64,000 nt of DNA from Beijerinckiaceae bacterium RH AL1. GTDB lineage: Bacteria; Pseudomonadota; Alphaproteobacteria; Rhizobiales; Beijerinckiaceae. The translations under genes and the position numbers were made by a program. Each line of letters starts with the position of its first letter. Position 1 is the first letter of the stretch. Shown piece by piece: positions 11,721-21,879 of the stretch. A model generated the notes under the pieces. The model saw only the letters and a program-made list of their open reading frames with translations. It was not told where the DNA came from and searched no databases. Location: positions 3,658,597 through 3,722,596 of the forward strand of contig LR590083.2 in assembly GCA_901457705.2 (NCBI GenBank). The letters run 5' to 3'.

Positions 11721-13277
11721 TTGCGACGTCTAGATCTGCGCCGAGAGGCGAGGCGACTGCGCAATCTGGTGGCGACGAGCCTTCTCTGCTCGCTCGCGTC
11801 CTGGATCATGGCGCCGAACGCGACGCAGAACTGCATCGCCGACGGCGAGACCCGGACGCTGCATCTCTATCACACGCACACGCTGGAAACGATCGACGCC
11901 ACCTTCCGCGTCGACGGCCATTACGACCCGGCGGTTCTGAAGCAGCTCAACCACTTCCTCCGCGATTGGCGCAACAACGACGAGATCGACATGGATCCGC
12001 GTCTGTTCGACGCGATCTGGGAGGCCTATCGCGGCGCCGGCGCCACCGACCGCATCCAGATCTACTCGGCCTATCGCTCGCCCGAGACCAACGCGATGCT
12101 CCGCCGCCGCTCGAAGGCGGTCGCCGAGCACTCGCAGCACATGCTCGGCAAGGCCATGGACACGACCATGCCCGGCTTCCCGATGCACCGCATCCGCGAG
12201 GTGGCGATGCAGCTCCAGCACGGCGGCGTCGGCTGGTACCCGTCGGCGAACTTCGTCCACATCGACGTCGGCGGCGTGCGCTCCTGGCCCCGCATGCCCT
12301 ACGAGCAGCTTGCCGAGCTGTTTCCCGACGGTAAGACGGTCCACATCGCATCAAACGGCATGACGTTGCCGGGCTACGAGCAGGCGCGCGTCGAGCTGGC
12401 CCAGCGCGGCCAGACCGAGCTGCCGCCGACGCAGCAGGATTCGGGCGGCTTCTTCGCCTGGCTCTTCGGCGGTGGGAGCACCGGTGGCGGCGCCGCTCGC
12501 GAGGACGAGGAGGATCGCCGCACCGCCGTCGCCAGCGCGGCGCCGGCGCCGGCGCCCGCCGTGCAGCAGCAGGCGGCGCCAGAGCCGGCACCGCAGCCGC
12601 AGCAGGTCGCCCAGGCGGCGCCGCCGGCCGGCGCGATCGCCTATGCGCCGCAGCCGCAAGCTCCGCAGCAGGATCCGCGCGCGGTCGATCCGCAGCAGGC
12701 CCAAGCCGCCGGCCAGCCCGTCCCCAACCAGCAGCCCGTGCCGCAAGAGGTCGCGAGTGTCGAGACGCCCGCGAGCGACGCGCCGCCCGCGCCGTTGCCG
12801 CCGCGTCGCCCCTCGGAATTCGCGGTCGCGCCCGACGTGCCGCTGCCGCCGGCACGCCCCGAGTTCGCCGCCGCCGCCGCGCCGGCCCACCCGGCCGAGC
12901 AGATCGCCAGCCTCGAGGCGCCGGAGGCGACGCCGCGGCGTCGGAGCGCGCTGCCCGACCTCATCACCGGCGACCGGTCGCGGCCGGCCAATGTCCTCGC
13001 CTTCGCCGGCGAGCCGGTCGGCAGCGACATGCGTCCAATCGAACGCGCGCTGCGGCCAGTCGGCCTGCGGGCCGGCGCGCGCCAGCGGCGGCAGGAGCTC
13101 GCCGCGAACAGGCCCGCTGCGACCCCCGTCGCTGCCGTCACCGCGATGGCACGAAGCGTCGATGCGCCAGCGCCGAGCGCGATCGAGGACCTCGACGCGC
13201 CGTCGCCCGTCGTCGGCCCGCACCTCACCGGCCTGCGCCGCGCCGCCCACCAGCTCGCCGCCGCCGACGCGCTTTAG
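11721..13277 (+). CDS. DUF882 family protein (peptidase M15-like, YcbK-type) with long proline-rich tail
   Basis: The DUF882 domain occupies about residues 35 to 205: TRTLHLYHTHT, LNHFLRDWRNN, IYSAYRSPETN, SKAVAEHSQHMLGKAMD and FVHIDVGGVRSW. The conserved His and Asp of the SxHxxGxAxD and HIDxG motifs are those of zinc-dependent D,D-carboxypeptidases of the VanX/DacB-like group. From about residue 235 the chain is low-complexity Ala/Pro/Gln with repeated PLPPRRP-type patches, then a short conserved C-terminus. I choose TTG 11721, just ahead of the basic signal-anchor sequence, with a G-rich site upstream; the reading frame is open further 5' but does not look coding there. Confidence 0.82.
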   Translation: MRRLDLRREARRLRNLVATSLLCSLASWIMAPNATQNCIADGETRTLHLYHTHTLETIDATFRVDGHYDPAVLKQLNHFLRDWRNNDEIDMDPRLFDAIWEAYRGAGATDRIQIYSAYRSPETNAMLRRRSKAVAEHSQHMLGKAMDTTMPGFPMHRIREVAMQLQHGGVGWYPSANFVHIDVGGVRSWPRMPYEQLAELFPDGKTVHIASNGMTLPGYEQARVELAQRGQTELPPTQQDSGGFFAWLFGGGSTGGGAAREDEEDRRTAVASAAPAPAPAVQQQAAPEPAPQPQQVAQAAPPAGAIAYAPQPQAPQQDPRAVDPQQAQAAGQPVPNQQPVPQEVASVETPASDAPPAPLPPRRPSEFAVAPDVPLPPARPEFAAAAAPAHPAEQIASLEAPEATPRRRSALPDLITGDRSRPANVLAFAGEPVGSDMRPIERALRPVGLRAGARQRRQELAANRPAATPVAAVTAMARSVDAPAPSAIEDLDAPSPVVGPHLTGLRRAAHQLAAADAL

Positions 13278-13281
13278 AGCC

Positions 13282-13773
13282 TTGTCCTCGCTGTTACCGC
13301 CGCTCTCCTTGAGAAGGCTGGTCCTGCCGGGATGGGCGGCTGCCGCGGCGGCCATGGTTCTGTGCTCGCACCCCGTCTCCGCCGGCGAACCGCAGGTGCA
13401 TGACGGCGAGAGCGCGCCGGCAAGAGCCTGGCACGCGGCCATGGAGCACGGCGACCTCGCGGCGCTCGCTGCGATGCACGACGCGCACACGATCGCCTAC
13501 TCGCCGGGCTCGGTTGAGGTGAAAGGCGGCCAGGCCATCATGGCCGGATACGCGGACCTGTTCGCTCACTTCACCGTCGCGGTGAAGGTCGAGGACGCCC
13601 ACTGGATCGAGGTGCCCCCGCTCGTCGTCTCCTGGGGGCTGACGACCCTGACGCTGCACCCCAAGAACGGCGGCGCCGACGTCGTTTCGCACACCCGCTT
13701 CACGGATGCCGCGCTCGCGGACGGCGACCACTGGCGCTACGTCGTCGACCACGCCTCGAAGCCGACGAAGTAG
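13282..13773 (+). CDS. Secreted NTF2-like (SnoaL/DUF4440-type) protein
   Basis: A predicted signal peptide (WAAAAAAMVLCSHPVSAG) precedes an NTF2-like domain of about 125 residues: ARAWHAAMEHGDLAALAAMHDAHTIAYSPG is the first helix and strand pattern, and HWRYVVDHASKP is the closing strand. Such domains form cone-shaped dimers that bind small ligands; a few are isomerases. No function can be assigned. The start is uncertain: TTG 13282 gives a full signal peptide, TTG 13309 is possible, and the first ATG (13354) would cut the signal peptide in half. It follows the DUF882 gene by four bases and is probably cotranscribed. Confidence 0.65.
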   Translation: MSSLLPPLSLRRLVLPGWAAAAAAMVLCSHPVSAGEPQVHDGESAPARAWHAAMEHGDLAALAAMHDAHTIAYSPGSVEVKGGQAIMAGYADLFAHFTVAVKVEDAHWIEVPPLVVSWGLTTLTLHPKNGGADVVSHTRFTDAALADGDHWRYVVDHASKPTK

Positions 13774-13774
13774 C

Positions 13775-15130
13775 CTACTCCGCCGCCTGCTTCTGCATCG
13801 TGCGCTCGAGACTCGCGAGGTGATCGTCCTCGACGAGCTGGCGCGCCTTGCCGACGACGAGGCGCGAGCCGCGGCCATAGGTGAAGAAGGCCCAGGCCCA
13901 GTTGGTGAAGACCATGATCCGGTTGCGGAAGCCGATCAGCAGCAGAAGGTGCACCAGCGACCAGGCAAGCCAGGCGATGCGGCCCTTCAGCTTCATGCCG
14001 AACATCATCGCGATGGCGTGGCTTCGGCCGATCACCGCCATCGTGCCGAGGTTCGTGTACTTGAACGGGCCGGGATGCTTGCGCACGCCGAGGCGGCTGG
14101 CGATCACCTTGGCGACATAGGCGCCCTGCTGCTTGGCGACCGGCGCGAGGCCCGGCAGGATCTTGCCGTCCTGGGTCTTGTAGCTCGACACGTCGCCGAT
14201 CGCGAAGATCTCGGGATGGTTTGGCACCGAGCAGTCGCTCGTCACCTCGACGCCGTTGTTGCGCGCCGTCGCGGCGCCGATCCACTGGCCGGCCGGCTCG
14301 GCCCGCGTGCCGGCGCACCAGCAGATGTTGGCGGTCTCGATCCGCTCGTCCTTCAACGTGATGCCGCTCGCGTCGATGCTCTCGCAGGGCGAGTTGAGCT
14401 TCACCTCGACGCCGAGCTTTTCCAGCGCCTGCTTGGCGTAGGCGGAGAGGTTCTCGGGGAACTCGCCGAGGATGCGCGGCGCTGCATCGACGAGCACGAT
14501 CCGCGCCTTGGACGGATCGATGTGGCGGTACTCGGCCTTGAGCGTCGCGCGGGCCAGCTCGGCGAGGGAGCCAACGAGCTCGACGCCAGTCGGGCCGCCG
14601 CCAACGACGACGAAGGTCATCAGCGCCTTGACGTCCTCGGGGTCGGTGCGGGTCTCGGCCCAGTCGAAGGCCTCGAGGATGCGGCGGCGGATCTGCAGCG
14701 CGTCCGGCAGCGTCTTCAGCACCGCCGCATGGGTCGACCACTCGTCGTGGCCGAACCACGCGTAGGCCGAGCCCGTCGCCAGGATCAGGTAGTCGTAGGG
14801 CACGACGCCGGTGTCCTTGATGCAGACCGTCTTCGCTTCCTTGTCGACGCCGTCGACCTCGCCGAGGATCACCGACACGTTCGGCTTGGTGCCGAGCAGC
14901 GCGCGAATCGGCGAGGCGATGTCGGAGGGCGCGAGCGCGGCCGTCGACACCTGGTAGAGCAGCGGCTGGAAGAGGTGGTGGTTGGTGCGGTCGATCAGCA
15001 CCAGCTCGATGTCGAGCTTGTGGAGGTGCATGGCCGCCTGTAGGCCGCCGAAGCCGCAACCGACCACGACGACGATCGGCTTCTTGGCCTGTTCGCGCGA
15101 GAAGAGGACGGTGGTCTGCTCGGTCGGCAT
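13775..15130 (-). CDS. ndh: Type II NADH dehydrogenase (NDH-2)
   Basis: NDH-2 is a membrane-associated FAD enzyme that passes electrons from NADH to quinone without pumping protons. The 451-residue product has two dinucleotide folds: the FAD site VVVGCGFGGLQAA near residue 22 and the NADH site VVVGGGPTGVELVG near residue 175. The quinone-side markers HHLFQPLLYQVSTAALAP and the flavin-contacting FAIGDVSS are also present. The C-terminal 110 residues are amphipathic to hydrophobic (IAWLAWSLVHLLLLIGF), which suits membrane attachment. It is a single-gene unit, convergent with the NTF2-like gene with one base between the stops. Confidence 0.92.
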   Translation of the reverse strand: MPTEQTTVLFSREQAKKPIVVVVGCGFGGLQAAMHLHKLDIELVLIDRTNHHLFQPLLYQVSTAALAPSDIASPIRALLGTKPNVSVILGEVDGVDKEAKTVCIKDTGVVPYDYLILATGSAYAWFGHDEWSTHAAVLKTLPDALQIRRRILEAFDWAETRTDPEDVKALMTFVVVGGGPTGVELVGSLAELARATLKAEYRHIDPSKARIVLVDAAPRILGEFPENLSAYAKQALEKLGVEVKLNSPCESIDASGITLKDERIETANICWCAGTRAEPAGQWIGAATARNNGVEVTSDCSVPNHPEIFAIGDVSSYKTQDGKILPGLAPVAKQQGAYVAKVIASRLGVRKHPGPFKYTNLGTMAVIGRSHAIAMMFGMKLKGRIAWLAWSLVHLLLLIGFRNRIMVFTNWAWAFFTYGRGSRLVVGKARQLVEDDHLASLERTMQKQAAE

Positions 15131-15271
15131 GCTCGTGTTCCAGGCGAAGGCACGCGCAGACTAGGCCTAAAAACCAGCCGCGCGCGACGAATTGCGAGAT
15201 ATGACGAAGGATGGGTCATTCCGCAACGCAGCAATTTTTCCGCAAGCGCGAAAGAAACTGCGGCCCGGAGA

Positions 15272-15766
15272 TCAGACGTCGCGCCAGCGGCGATAGACGG
15301 CGGCCTGCCCCTGCGTCGTGCCTGCGGCGTCGACGAGCATCCAGACCGTGACATCCTCGATCCAGAACCGGCGGCCCGACTTGGCGATCCGCAGGCCGCG
15401 GTAGCCGTCGACAAAGCCGTCGTGAGCGACCGCGTCGAGCAGACGCTGGCGCTCGTCGCGATCCGGCGGCTCGGCCGTGAGCCGCGACGGCATGCCGATC
15501 AGCTCGTCGTCGGGGTACTCGAAGCACGAGAGCGCTGCGAGATTGGCGTAGATGAAGCAGGGGTCCGGCTGCGTGTCGTGCGCGAGCAGGCCGAACGGCG
15601 CGTCGGTGTCGAGCCATTGCGCCTGAGCGTCAGGTGAAAGCCGCGCGTCGGCGAGCGACCGGCCGACAATGCGGCGGTGACTGTCGATGATCAGCGCGAG
15701 GATCGCCGCCGGGTCCGTTGCGCTAGTCACCGTCATGACCGGGATTGTCCCCGCCATGACGGCCAT
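15272..15766 (-). CDS. MEKHLA-domain (PAS-like) protein
   Basis: The 164-residue product is almost entirely one MEKHLA domain, a PAS-like sensor fold: ILALIIDSHRRIVGRSL, then LLAHDTQPDPCFIYANLAALSCFEYPDDELIGMPSRLTAE, then the closing VDGYRGLRIAKSGRRFWIED and VTVWMLVD. In plants the domain sits in HD-ZIP regulators; bacterial stand-alone forms are uncharacterised. It starts 26 bases after fghA ends and on the same strand, so it is likely the third gene of the formaldehyde oxidation operon. ATG codons at 15766, 15757 and 15736 are all possible starts, and no ribosome site decides between them. Confidence 0.8.
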   Translation of the reverse strand: MAVMAGTIPVMTVTSATDPAAILALIIDSHRRIVGRSLADARLSPDAQAQWLDTDAPFGLLAHDTQPDPCFIYANLAALSCFEYPDDELIGMPSRLTAEPPDRDERQRLLDAVAHDGFVDGYRGLRIAKSGRRFWIEDVTVWMLVDAAGTTQGQAAVYRRWRDV

Positions 15767-15792
15767 TCGTGCTTCAGCCTCTCCAAGGCGCC

Positions 15793-16646
15793 TCAGGCAA
15801 CGCCGAGCACCTTGGCATGGTGGACGATGTGGTCCTCCATGAAGGTCTGCATGAAGTAGTAGGAGTGGTCGTACCCCTCCTGCAGACGCGAGACGAGCGG
15901 CTGGCCGGCCTCCTCGCACGCCTGCTTGAAGATCTCGGGCCGCAGCTCCTGCTCGAGGAACTGGTCGGCCGTGCCCTGGTCGATCAGGATGTGCGAGGTC
16001 CTCTTGCCGGCCTTGACCAGCTCGGTCGCGTCCCACTCCTTCCAGGCGCTTTTGTCCTGGCCGAGATAGTTGCCAAGCGCCTTCTCGCCCCACGGCACCT
16101 GCGACGGCGACGAGATCGGCGCAAAGGCGGAGACCGACTTGAACCGGCCGGGATTGCGCAGCGCGGTGATCAGCGCGCCGTGGCCGCCCATCGAGTGGCC
16201 GAACACGCCCCACTTCGCCGGGTCGACGGGGAAGTGCTCGTTGATCAGGTCGGGCAGCTCCTTCGAGACGTAGGAGCCCATCTGGTAGCCGTCCTTCCAC
16301 GGCGCCTGCGTCGCGTCGACGTAGAAGCCGGCGGCGATGCCGAAGTCGTACTTGTCGGCGTCGCCCTCGTAGCGCTTCGTGCGCTGGCTCGTGTCGGGCG
16401 CGACGAGCACGAACCCGTGCTTCGCCGCCAGCCGCTGCGCCCCGCCCTTGATGATGAAGGTCGTGTGATCGCAGGTGAGCCCGGCGAGGTACATCAGGAC
16501 GGGCAGCTTCTTCCCGTCCTTAGCCTGCGGCGGCAGATAAACGGTGAAGTTCATCGGGCCGCCGACGGTCGTCGACTCGTGCTTGAAGAACGTGTTGTCG
16601 CCGCCGAAGCAGACGTGCGAGCCCGTCTTTTCCGGTGCCGCCGCCA

Positions 16647-16647
<1 letters not shown>
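15793..16647 (-). CDS. fghA: S-formylglutathione hydrolase
   Basis: FghA hydrolyses S-formylglutathione to formate and glutathione, the second step of glutathione-dependent formaldehyde removal. The 284-residue alpha/beta hydrolase has the nucleophile elbow GHSMGGHGA, the oxyanion segment MYLAGLTCD, and the late Asp and His in LIDQGTADQFL and YDHSYYFMQTF. The N-terminus FGGDNTFFKHES matches the family closely. Its ATG overlaps the stop of adhC by one base, so the two are coupled. Confidence 0.96.
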
Positions 16648-17762
<1,115 letters not shown>

Positions 17763-18042
17763 CGGCGTCAACTCCCTCTTCTGTCGGTTTGGCCTGTCCC
17801 TACACAGGTTTAGCGCGCCGGGAAAGGCTGGGAAGGGCGCAAATTTTTTTACCGCCGACGCCAAAGCGCGCCAATGGCGTCGCGCGCCGACGGCATGGCC
17901 TCAAAAGATGAAAGCGCTGCCGAAACAGCCTGCCGCGAAAATTCCTTCCGATAACACCGAAACCTTGCGCCATCGGCGCTGTTCGCTGCGTCCGAGCCGC
18001 TCGCGAGGTCTTCCGCCCCCGCGGCTCGCACGAGGAGACTCC

Positions 18043-18312
18043 ATGAACGTGATGAAGCTTTCGACGATGGCTGCGGCTGCCTGCTTGCTCGCGGCCCCGG
18101 CCGCGATGGCGCAGGGCGGCACCTCCCCGCAGGGCACGCCGAATTCCAGCTCGATGTCCAACGGCTCGATGAAGCAGGGCGGCGGCATGTCGGGCCACTC
18201 GATGTCGGCCGGCAGCATGAAGTCCGGCAGCGCGATGTCCGACGGCGCGACCCGCGCGGCAGGCAGCGGACGCGGCAACGGCTCGACCGAGCGCGGCGGC
18301 GCTAGGAACTAG
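18043..18312 (+). CDS. Small secreted Met/Ser/Gly-rich protein
   Basis: An 89-residue protein with a clear signal peptide (LSTMAAAACLLAAPAAMAQ) and a low-complexity mature part made of repeated SMS, GSMK and SGSAMS units rich in Met, Ser and Gly. Methionine-rich secreted proteins can bind copper, but that is only a possibility here. The ATG has GGAG five bases upstream, which supports translation. A strong hairpin terminator follows at 18344. I do not recognise a family. Confidence 0.75.
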   Translation: MNVMKLSTMAAAACLLAAPAAMAQGGTSPQGTPNSSSMSNGSMKQGGGMSGHSMSAGSMKSGSAMSDGATRAAGSGRGNGSTERGGARN

Positions 18313-18343
18313 CCTTCGCAGCCTTTGAAAGAACGACGCCCAA

Positions 18344-18377
18344 GCCCCGCTCCGGCCAGCCGGACGCGGGGCTTCTT
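18344..18377 (+). terminator. Rho-independent terminator after the Met-rich gene
   Basis: A GC-rich inverted repeat (GCCCCGC-CCGG arm, four-base loop, CCGG-GCGGGGC arm, with a one- to two-base internal mismatch) is followed by TTCTTT. It lies 32 bases after the stop of the Met/Ser/Gly-rich gene on the same strand. Confidence 0.8.
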
Positions 18378-18478
18378 TATCCATCGCGCTAGGACGTCAG
18401 CTCCAATTTCTGCGTCGGCTGCCGCTCGCCCAAACGAAACGCGCCTCTCGGCGTTGTCTTGAAAACGGGGGAGTACCG

Positions 18479-18976
18479 ATGGACGAGCGTGCGCAGGTCG
18501 ATACGGACCACGAGGGCGGCGACGAGAACGAGGTGGTCGCCCGCTGGTTTACGCGCATCGAGCACTGGATCACCATCGGCATCGGCGCCGCGCTGATCAT
18601 CGTGACGCTGATCCTGCTCACCGGCTCGGTGGCCGGCGTTGCGGACGCCTTGAAGCATTGGCCCGAGACGAGCGGCGTCTTCCTCATCGTCGACAAGCTG
18701 CTCTTCACGCTGATGCTGGTCGAGATCCTGCACACGGTCCGCCAGTCGATCACCAGCGACCAGATCCCGATCGAGCCCTTTCTGATCGTCGGGCTCATCG
18801 CCTCGGTGCGGCGCATCCTCATCGTCACCGTCGAGGTCGCCGACAAGTCGAAGCAGGCCGACCAGCTGCACTTCGACCAGTCGATGATCGAGCTCGGCGT
18901 GCTCGGCGGCCTGACGCTGATCCTGATCCTGTCGATCTACCTGTCGCGTCGCAGCCGCAAGGCCGCGGCCGCCTAG
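18479..18976 (+). CDS. PsiE-like (phosphate-starvation-inducible family) membrane protein
   Basis: The 165-residue product has four predicted membrane segments (about 32–52, 70–88, 97–118 and 138–155) with the family pattern FLIVDKLLFTLMLVEILHTVR and IEPFLIVGLIASVRRILI, as in E. coli PsiE. PsiE is induced on phosphate limitation but its biochemical role is not known. GGGGAG six bases before the ATG supports the start. The stop overlaps the stop of lutC on the other strand by four bases. Confidence 0.85.
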   Translation: MDERAQVDTDHEGGDENEVVARWFTRIEHWITIGIGAALIIVTLILLTGSVAGVADALKHWPETSGVFLIVDKLLFTLMLVEILHTVRQSITSDQIPIEPFLIVGLIASVRRILIVTVEVADKSKQADQLHFDQSMIELGVLGGLTLILILSIYLSRRSRKAAAA

Positions 18977-19560
18977 ACGGGCCGCGCCAGCGGCAGCACT
19001 GACAGCGATCGCACGCCTTGGGCGCCGCGGATCAACACGCCCTCGATATCGGCCGTCGCCGACGGGCCGGTGTGGAAGACCGTGTAGCGCGCCTCGCTGC
19101 ACTCCGGCCGCAGATAGGCATGGTGCAGGTTGACGAGGATGTCTGCGGGGTCGAGCAGCACGACGAGGTGCTGCGCGAGATAGGCCAGCGTGTTGACGCC
19201 AAGCTCGCGCTCGGTGAGCGCGATCGAGCCTGTCTCGGCCACGCCGAAGGCGGCGCGCACGATCGCGACGTCAACATCGGCGAGCGAAGCGGGCGTCGCC
19301 CCGGTGATCTCCCGGTTGCCGGTGATCTCCGGCGCCATGGAGACGACGACCGCCGCATCGGCGATGCGCTCGCGCACCGCGGCCAGCGGATCGTCGGCAG
19401 CCGGCTCGAGCCAGGTTCCGCCCATCGACTTGAGCGCTTCGGCGAAGCGGCCGACGAGGTCGTTGCCGCGGCCGGCGTCGAAGAGCGGCACGTCCGGCAG
19501 CCCGACGGGCGCCGGCTTGTTGGCGCGGATGCGCGAGAGGATCGCGTCGCGGCTGCTCAT
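18973..19560 (-). CDS. lutC: L-lactate utilisation protein LutC (LUD domain)
   Basis: LutC is the LUD-domain subunit of the LutABC iron-sulphur complex that oxidises L-lactate to pyruvate. The 195-residue product carries the LUD motifs VAIVRAAFGVAETGSIAL, LAQHLVVLLDPADIL and FHTGPSATADIEGVLIRGAQG, the last being the nearly invariant ending of the family. Its ATG overlaps the lutB stop by four bases (ATGA), so the three genes are translationally coupled. Confidence 0.93.
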   Translation of the reverse strand: MSSRDAILSRIRANKPAPVGLPDVPLFDAGRGNDLVGRFAEALKSMGGTWLEPAADDPLAAVRERIADAAVVVSMAPEITGNREITGATPASLADVDVAIVRAAFGVAETGSIALTERELGVNTLAYLAQHLVVLLDPADILVNLHHAYLRPECSEARYTVFHTGPSATADIEGVLIRGAQGVRSLSVLPLARPV

Positions 19561-21062
19561 CGCTCCTTGCCCTGCCGGTTCTTCGCCCACCAATCGTGGA
19601 AGCTCTCGCGCGGCGGCGCGGGATTTTCGCGCCCGCGGCCCCAGGCGTTGACCTTGCTGTAGGTCGCGAAGCGCGGAAGGTTGGCGAGCGCGCCGTCGGC
19701 CATCGTGATCGCGGCGCGGTAGAGCTTCGGGTTCGCGAGCACCGCGCCGGCCGCGGCCATCGCCGCCTTCTTGGCGAACGGCACCTCGTGCTCCTTCGCC
19801 ATCACCTCGCGCCAGGCGTAGATCTGCTCGTGCAGGTTGATCTTCGTCGGGCAGACGTTGGTGCACGAACCATTGAGCGTCGAGGCGAACGGCAAGTTCG
19901 AGAAGCGATGCTTGTCGAAGGTCGGATCGATGACGAGCCCGATGGGCCCGGCATAGGTGAAGCCGTAGGAAAGGCCGCCGGAGCGGCGGTAGACCGGGCA
20001 GGTGTTCATGCAGGCGCCGCAGCGGATGCACTTCAGCGACGTCCAGAACTTCTCCATGCCGAGCCGCGCCGAGCGTCCGTTGTCGACCAGCACGATGTGC
20101 ATCTCGGCGCCCTTGCGCGGCGCCTTGAAGTGCGAGGTGTACTGCGTGATCGGCGAGCCGAGCGCGCTGCGCGACAGAAGCCGGATGAACACCGCAAGGT
20201 CGGAGACGCGGGGGATCAGCTTCTCGATGCCGACCGACGCGATGTGCAGGTTCGGCGTGTTGGCGGAGAGGTCGGCGTTGCCCTCGTTCGTGCACGTGAC
20301 GACGGAGCCAGTCTCGGCCACCGCGAAATTGCAGCCGGTGAGCCCGGCGTCGGCCTCGAGAATGCGCGGGCGTGTCGTCTGCCGCTGGCTCTCGGCGAGG
20401 TAATGCGCATCGTCGTTCGTGGGATCGGTGCCGAGCGTGCGGGCAAACACCTCGGCGACGTCGCGCCTGAGCTTGTGCACGGAGGGCACGACGATGTGGC
20501 TCGGTGCCTCGCTGTCGAGCTGCTGGATGCGCTCGCCGAGGTCGGTCTCCGTGATCTCGATGCCGTTCTCGACGAGATGCTCGCGCATCCCGCATTCCTC
20601 GGTCAGCATCGACTTCGACTTGATCAGCGTCCTGGCGCCGTGATCGCGCAGCAGGCCGAGCACGATGCGGTTGTGCTCGGCGCCGTCGGCGGCCCAGTGC
20701 ACGGTCACGCCGTTGGCCTTCGCCGCCGCCTCGAACTGCTCGAGGTACAAGTCGAGGTGGGTGAGGGTGTGCTCCTTGATCCGTGAGGCGAGCCCACGCA
20801 GCTCCTCCCATTCCGGCATCGCATGCGCCTGCGCGTCACGCTTCTTGCGCATGTCCCACAGCCGGTCGTCGTGGAACTTGAGGTGCTCGGGCGCCGCGAT
20901 GAAACGCTTCGCCGCCTCGGCGTGGTCGATGCGCCGCCCCTGGCGCACCGGTGCGACCTTCACCTGTCGCTCGCGCTGGTCGGCCTCGATCCGGTGCGAG
21001 GCGCCTTCGGCGTGTTGCAGGCGGCGGCCGTCCTGGCCGCGTTCGGAATCGGCCGTGCTCAT
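19557..21062 (-). CDS. lutB: L-lactate utilisation iron-sulphur protein LutB
   Basis: LutB combines a LUD domain with ferredoxin-type clusters. In the 501-residue product the LUD part covers roughly residues 60 to 300 (KSKSMLTEECGMREHL, GCNFAVAETGSVVTCTNEGN), followed by two CxxCxxCxxxCP-type sites, CIRCGACMNTCPVY near residue 345 and the distal GSCTNVCPTKINLHEQ near 395. The C-terminus ends in a short basic helix. It lies between lutA and lutC with ATGA overlaps on both sides, giving the standard lutABC operon. Confidence 0.94.
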   Translation of the reverse strand: MSTADSERGQDGRRLQHAEGASHRIEADQRERQVKVAPVRQGRRIDHAEAAKRFIAAPEHLKFHDDRLWDMRKKRDAQAHAMPEWEELRGLASRIKEHTLTHLDLYLEQFEAAAKANGVTVHWAADGAEHNRIVLGLLRDHGARTLIKSKSMLTEECGMREHLVENGIEITETDLGERIQQLDSEAPSHIVVPSVHKLRRDVAEVFARTLGTDPTNDDAHYLAESQRQTTRPRILEADAGLTGCNFAVAETGSVVTCTNEGNADLSANTPNLHIASVGIEKLIPRVSDLAVFIRLLSRSALGSPITQYTSHFKAPRKGAEMHIVLVDNGRSARLGMEKFWTSLKCIRCGACMNTCPVYRRSGGLSYGFTYAGPIGLVIDPTFDKHRFSNLPFASTLNGSCTNVCPTKINLHEQIYAWREVMAKEHEVPFAKKAAMAAAGAVLANPKLYRAAITMADGALANLPRFATYSKVNAWGRGRENPAPPRESFHDWWAKNRQGKER

Positions 21063-21802
21063 GCCGCCACCCCGTTCAACACCTGCGCGATGTGCAGGAA
21101 GCGCATCGGCGAGCCGGCCCGCTCGGCACAGCCCTTCTGGTGCATCAGGCAGGAGGTGTCGGCCGAGACGATGACCTCGGCGCCGGCCCTTGCATGGTCA
21201 GCGACCTTGTCCTGGCCGGTCTTCACCGAGACCGCCTCCTCGAAAACCGAGAACGTGCCGCCGAAGCCGCAGCACTCGTCGGGGCGCGACGGCTCGACAA
21301 AGGAGATGCCCTCTACCTTGCGCAGGAGATCGAGCGGCTTCGAGAAGAACGGCGCGTTGAGCTCGGAGGGCCGCGCGTGGCCGAGCCCGCGCAGCGAGCC
21401 GCAGCCGTTGTGGTAGCCGACCTTGTGCGGGAAGCGCGCCCAGGGAAACGCCTCGACCTTCAGCACGTCGTGCAGGAACTCGACCAGCTCGAAGGTGCGC
21501 TCGCGCACCGCGCGGACGGCATCCGTCTGCTCGATCGCGTCGAACTTCGAGCGCACGTGGTTCACGCAGCTGCCCGACGGACAGACGATGTGCTGGTAGC
21601 CCGAGAAATTCTCGACGAAGAGCCGCTCTGTCGCCGCGGCCTCGGCCTGGCAGCCGGAGTTCGCCATCGGCTGGCCGCAGCAGGTCTGGTCGAACGGGTA
21701 CTCGACCTCGCAGCCCAGGCGCTCGAGCAGCTCGAGGGTCGCGACCCCGACCTCGGGAAAGAAGGCGTCGATGTAACAGGGAACGAAGAGGGCGACGCGC
21801 AT
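21059..21802 (-). CDS. lutA: L-lactate utilisation protein LutA (CCG-domain Fe-S oxidoreductase)
   Basis: The 247-residue product contains two cysteine-rich CCG domains, with CCGQPMANSGC in the first half and CCGFGGTFSVF in the second, each preceded by its partner cysteine pattern (VPCYIDAF; YHNGCGSLRGL). Such domains hold iron-sulphur clusters in heterodisulphide reductase and glycolate oxidase subunits. It is the first gene of lutABC. No lldP permease or LutR-type regulator is seen beside it, so regulation is not evident. Confidence 0.94.
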   Translation of the reverse strand: MRVALFVPCYIDAFFPEVGVATLELLERLGCEVEYPFDQTCCGQPMANSGCQAEAAATERLFVENFSGYQHIVCPSGSCVNHVRSKFDAIEQTDAVRAVRERTFELVEFLHDVLKVEAFPWARFPHKVGYHNGCGSLRGLGHARPSELNAPFFSKPLDLLRKVEGISFVEPSRPDECCGFGGTFSVFEEAVSVKTGQDKVADHARAGAEVIVSADTSCLMHQKGCAERAGSPMRFLHIAQVLNGVAA

Positions 21803-21879
21803 GGCATCCTGACAGGTGTGGGCGACCCGGCTAAGAAGCCCTCCGCCCCTTCGAGCGCAAGCCCCTTGATGTCGCCCCC

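Noticed and set aside
18043-18312. CRISPR or DNA repeat array in the Met/Ser/Gly-rich gene
   Set aside because: The repetition is short, irregular and follows the codons of a low-complexity protein.
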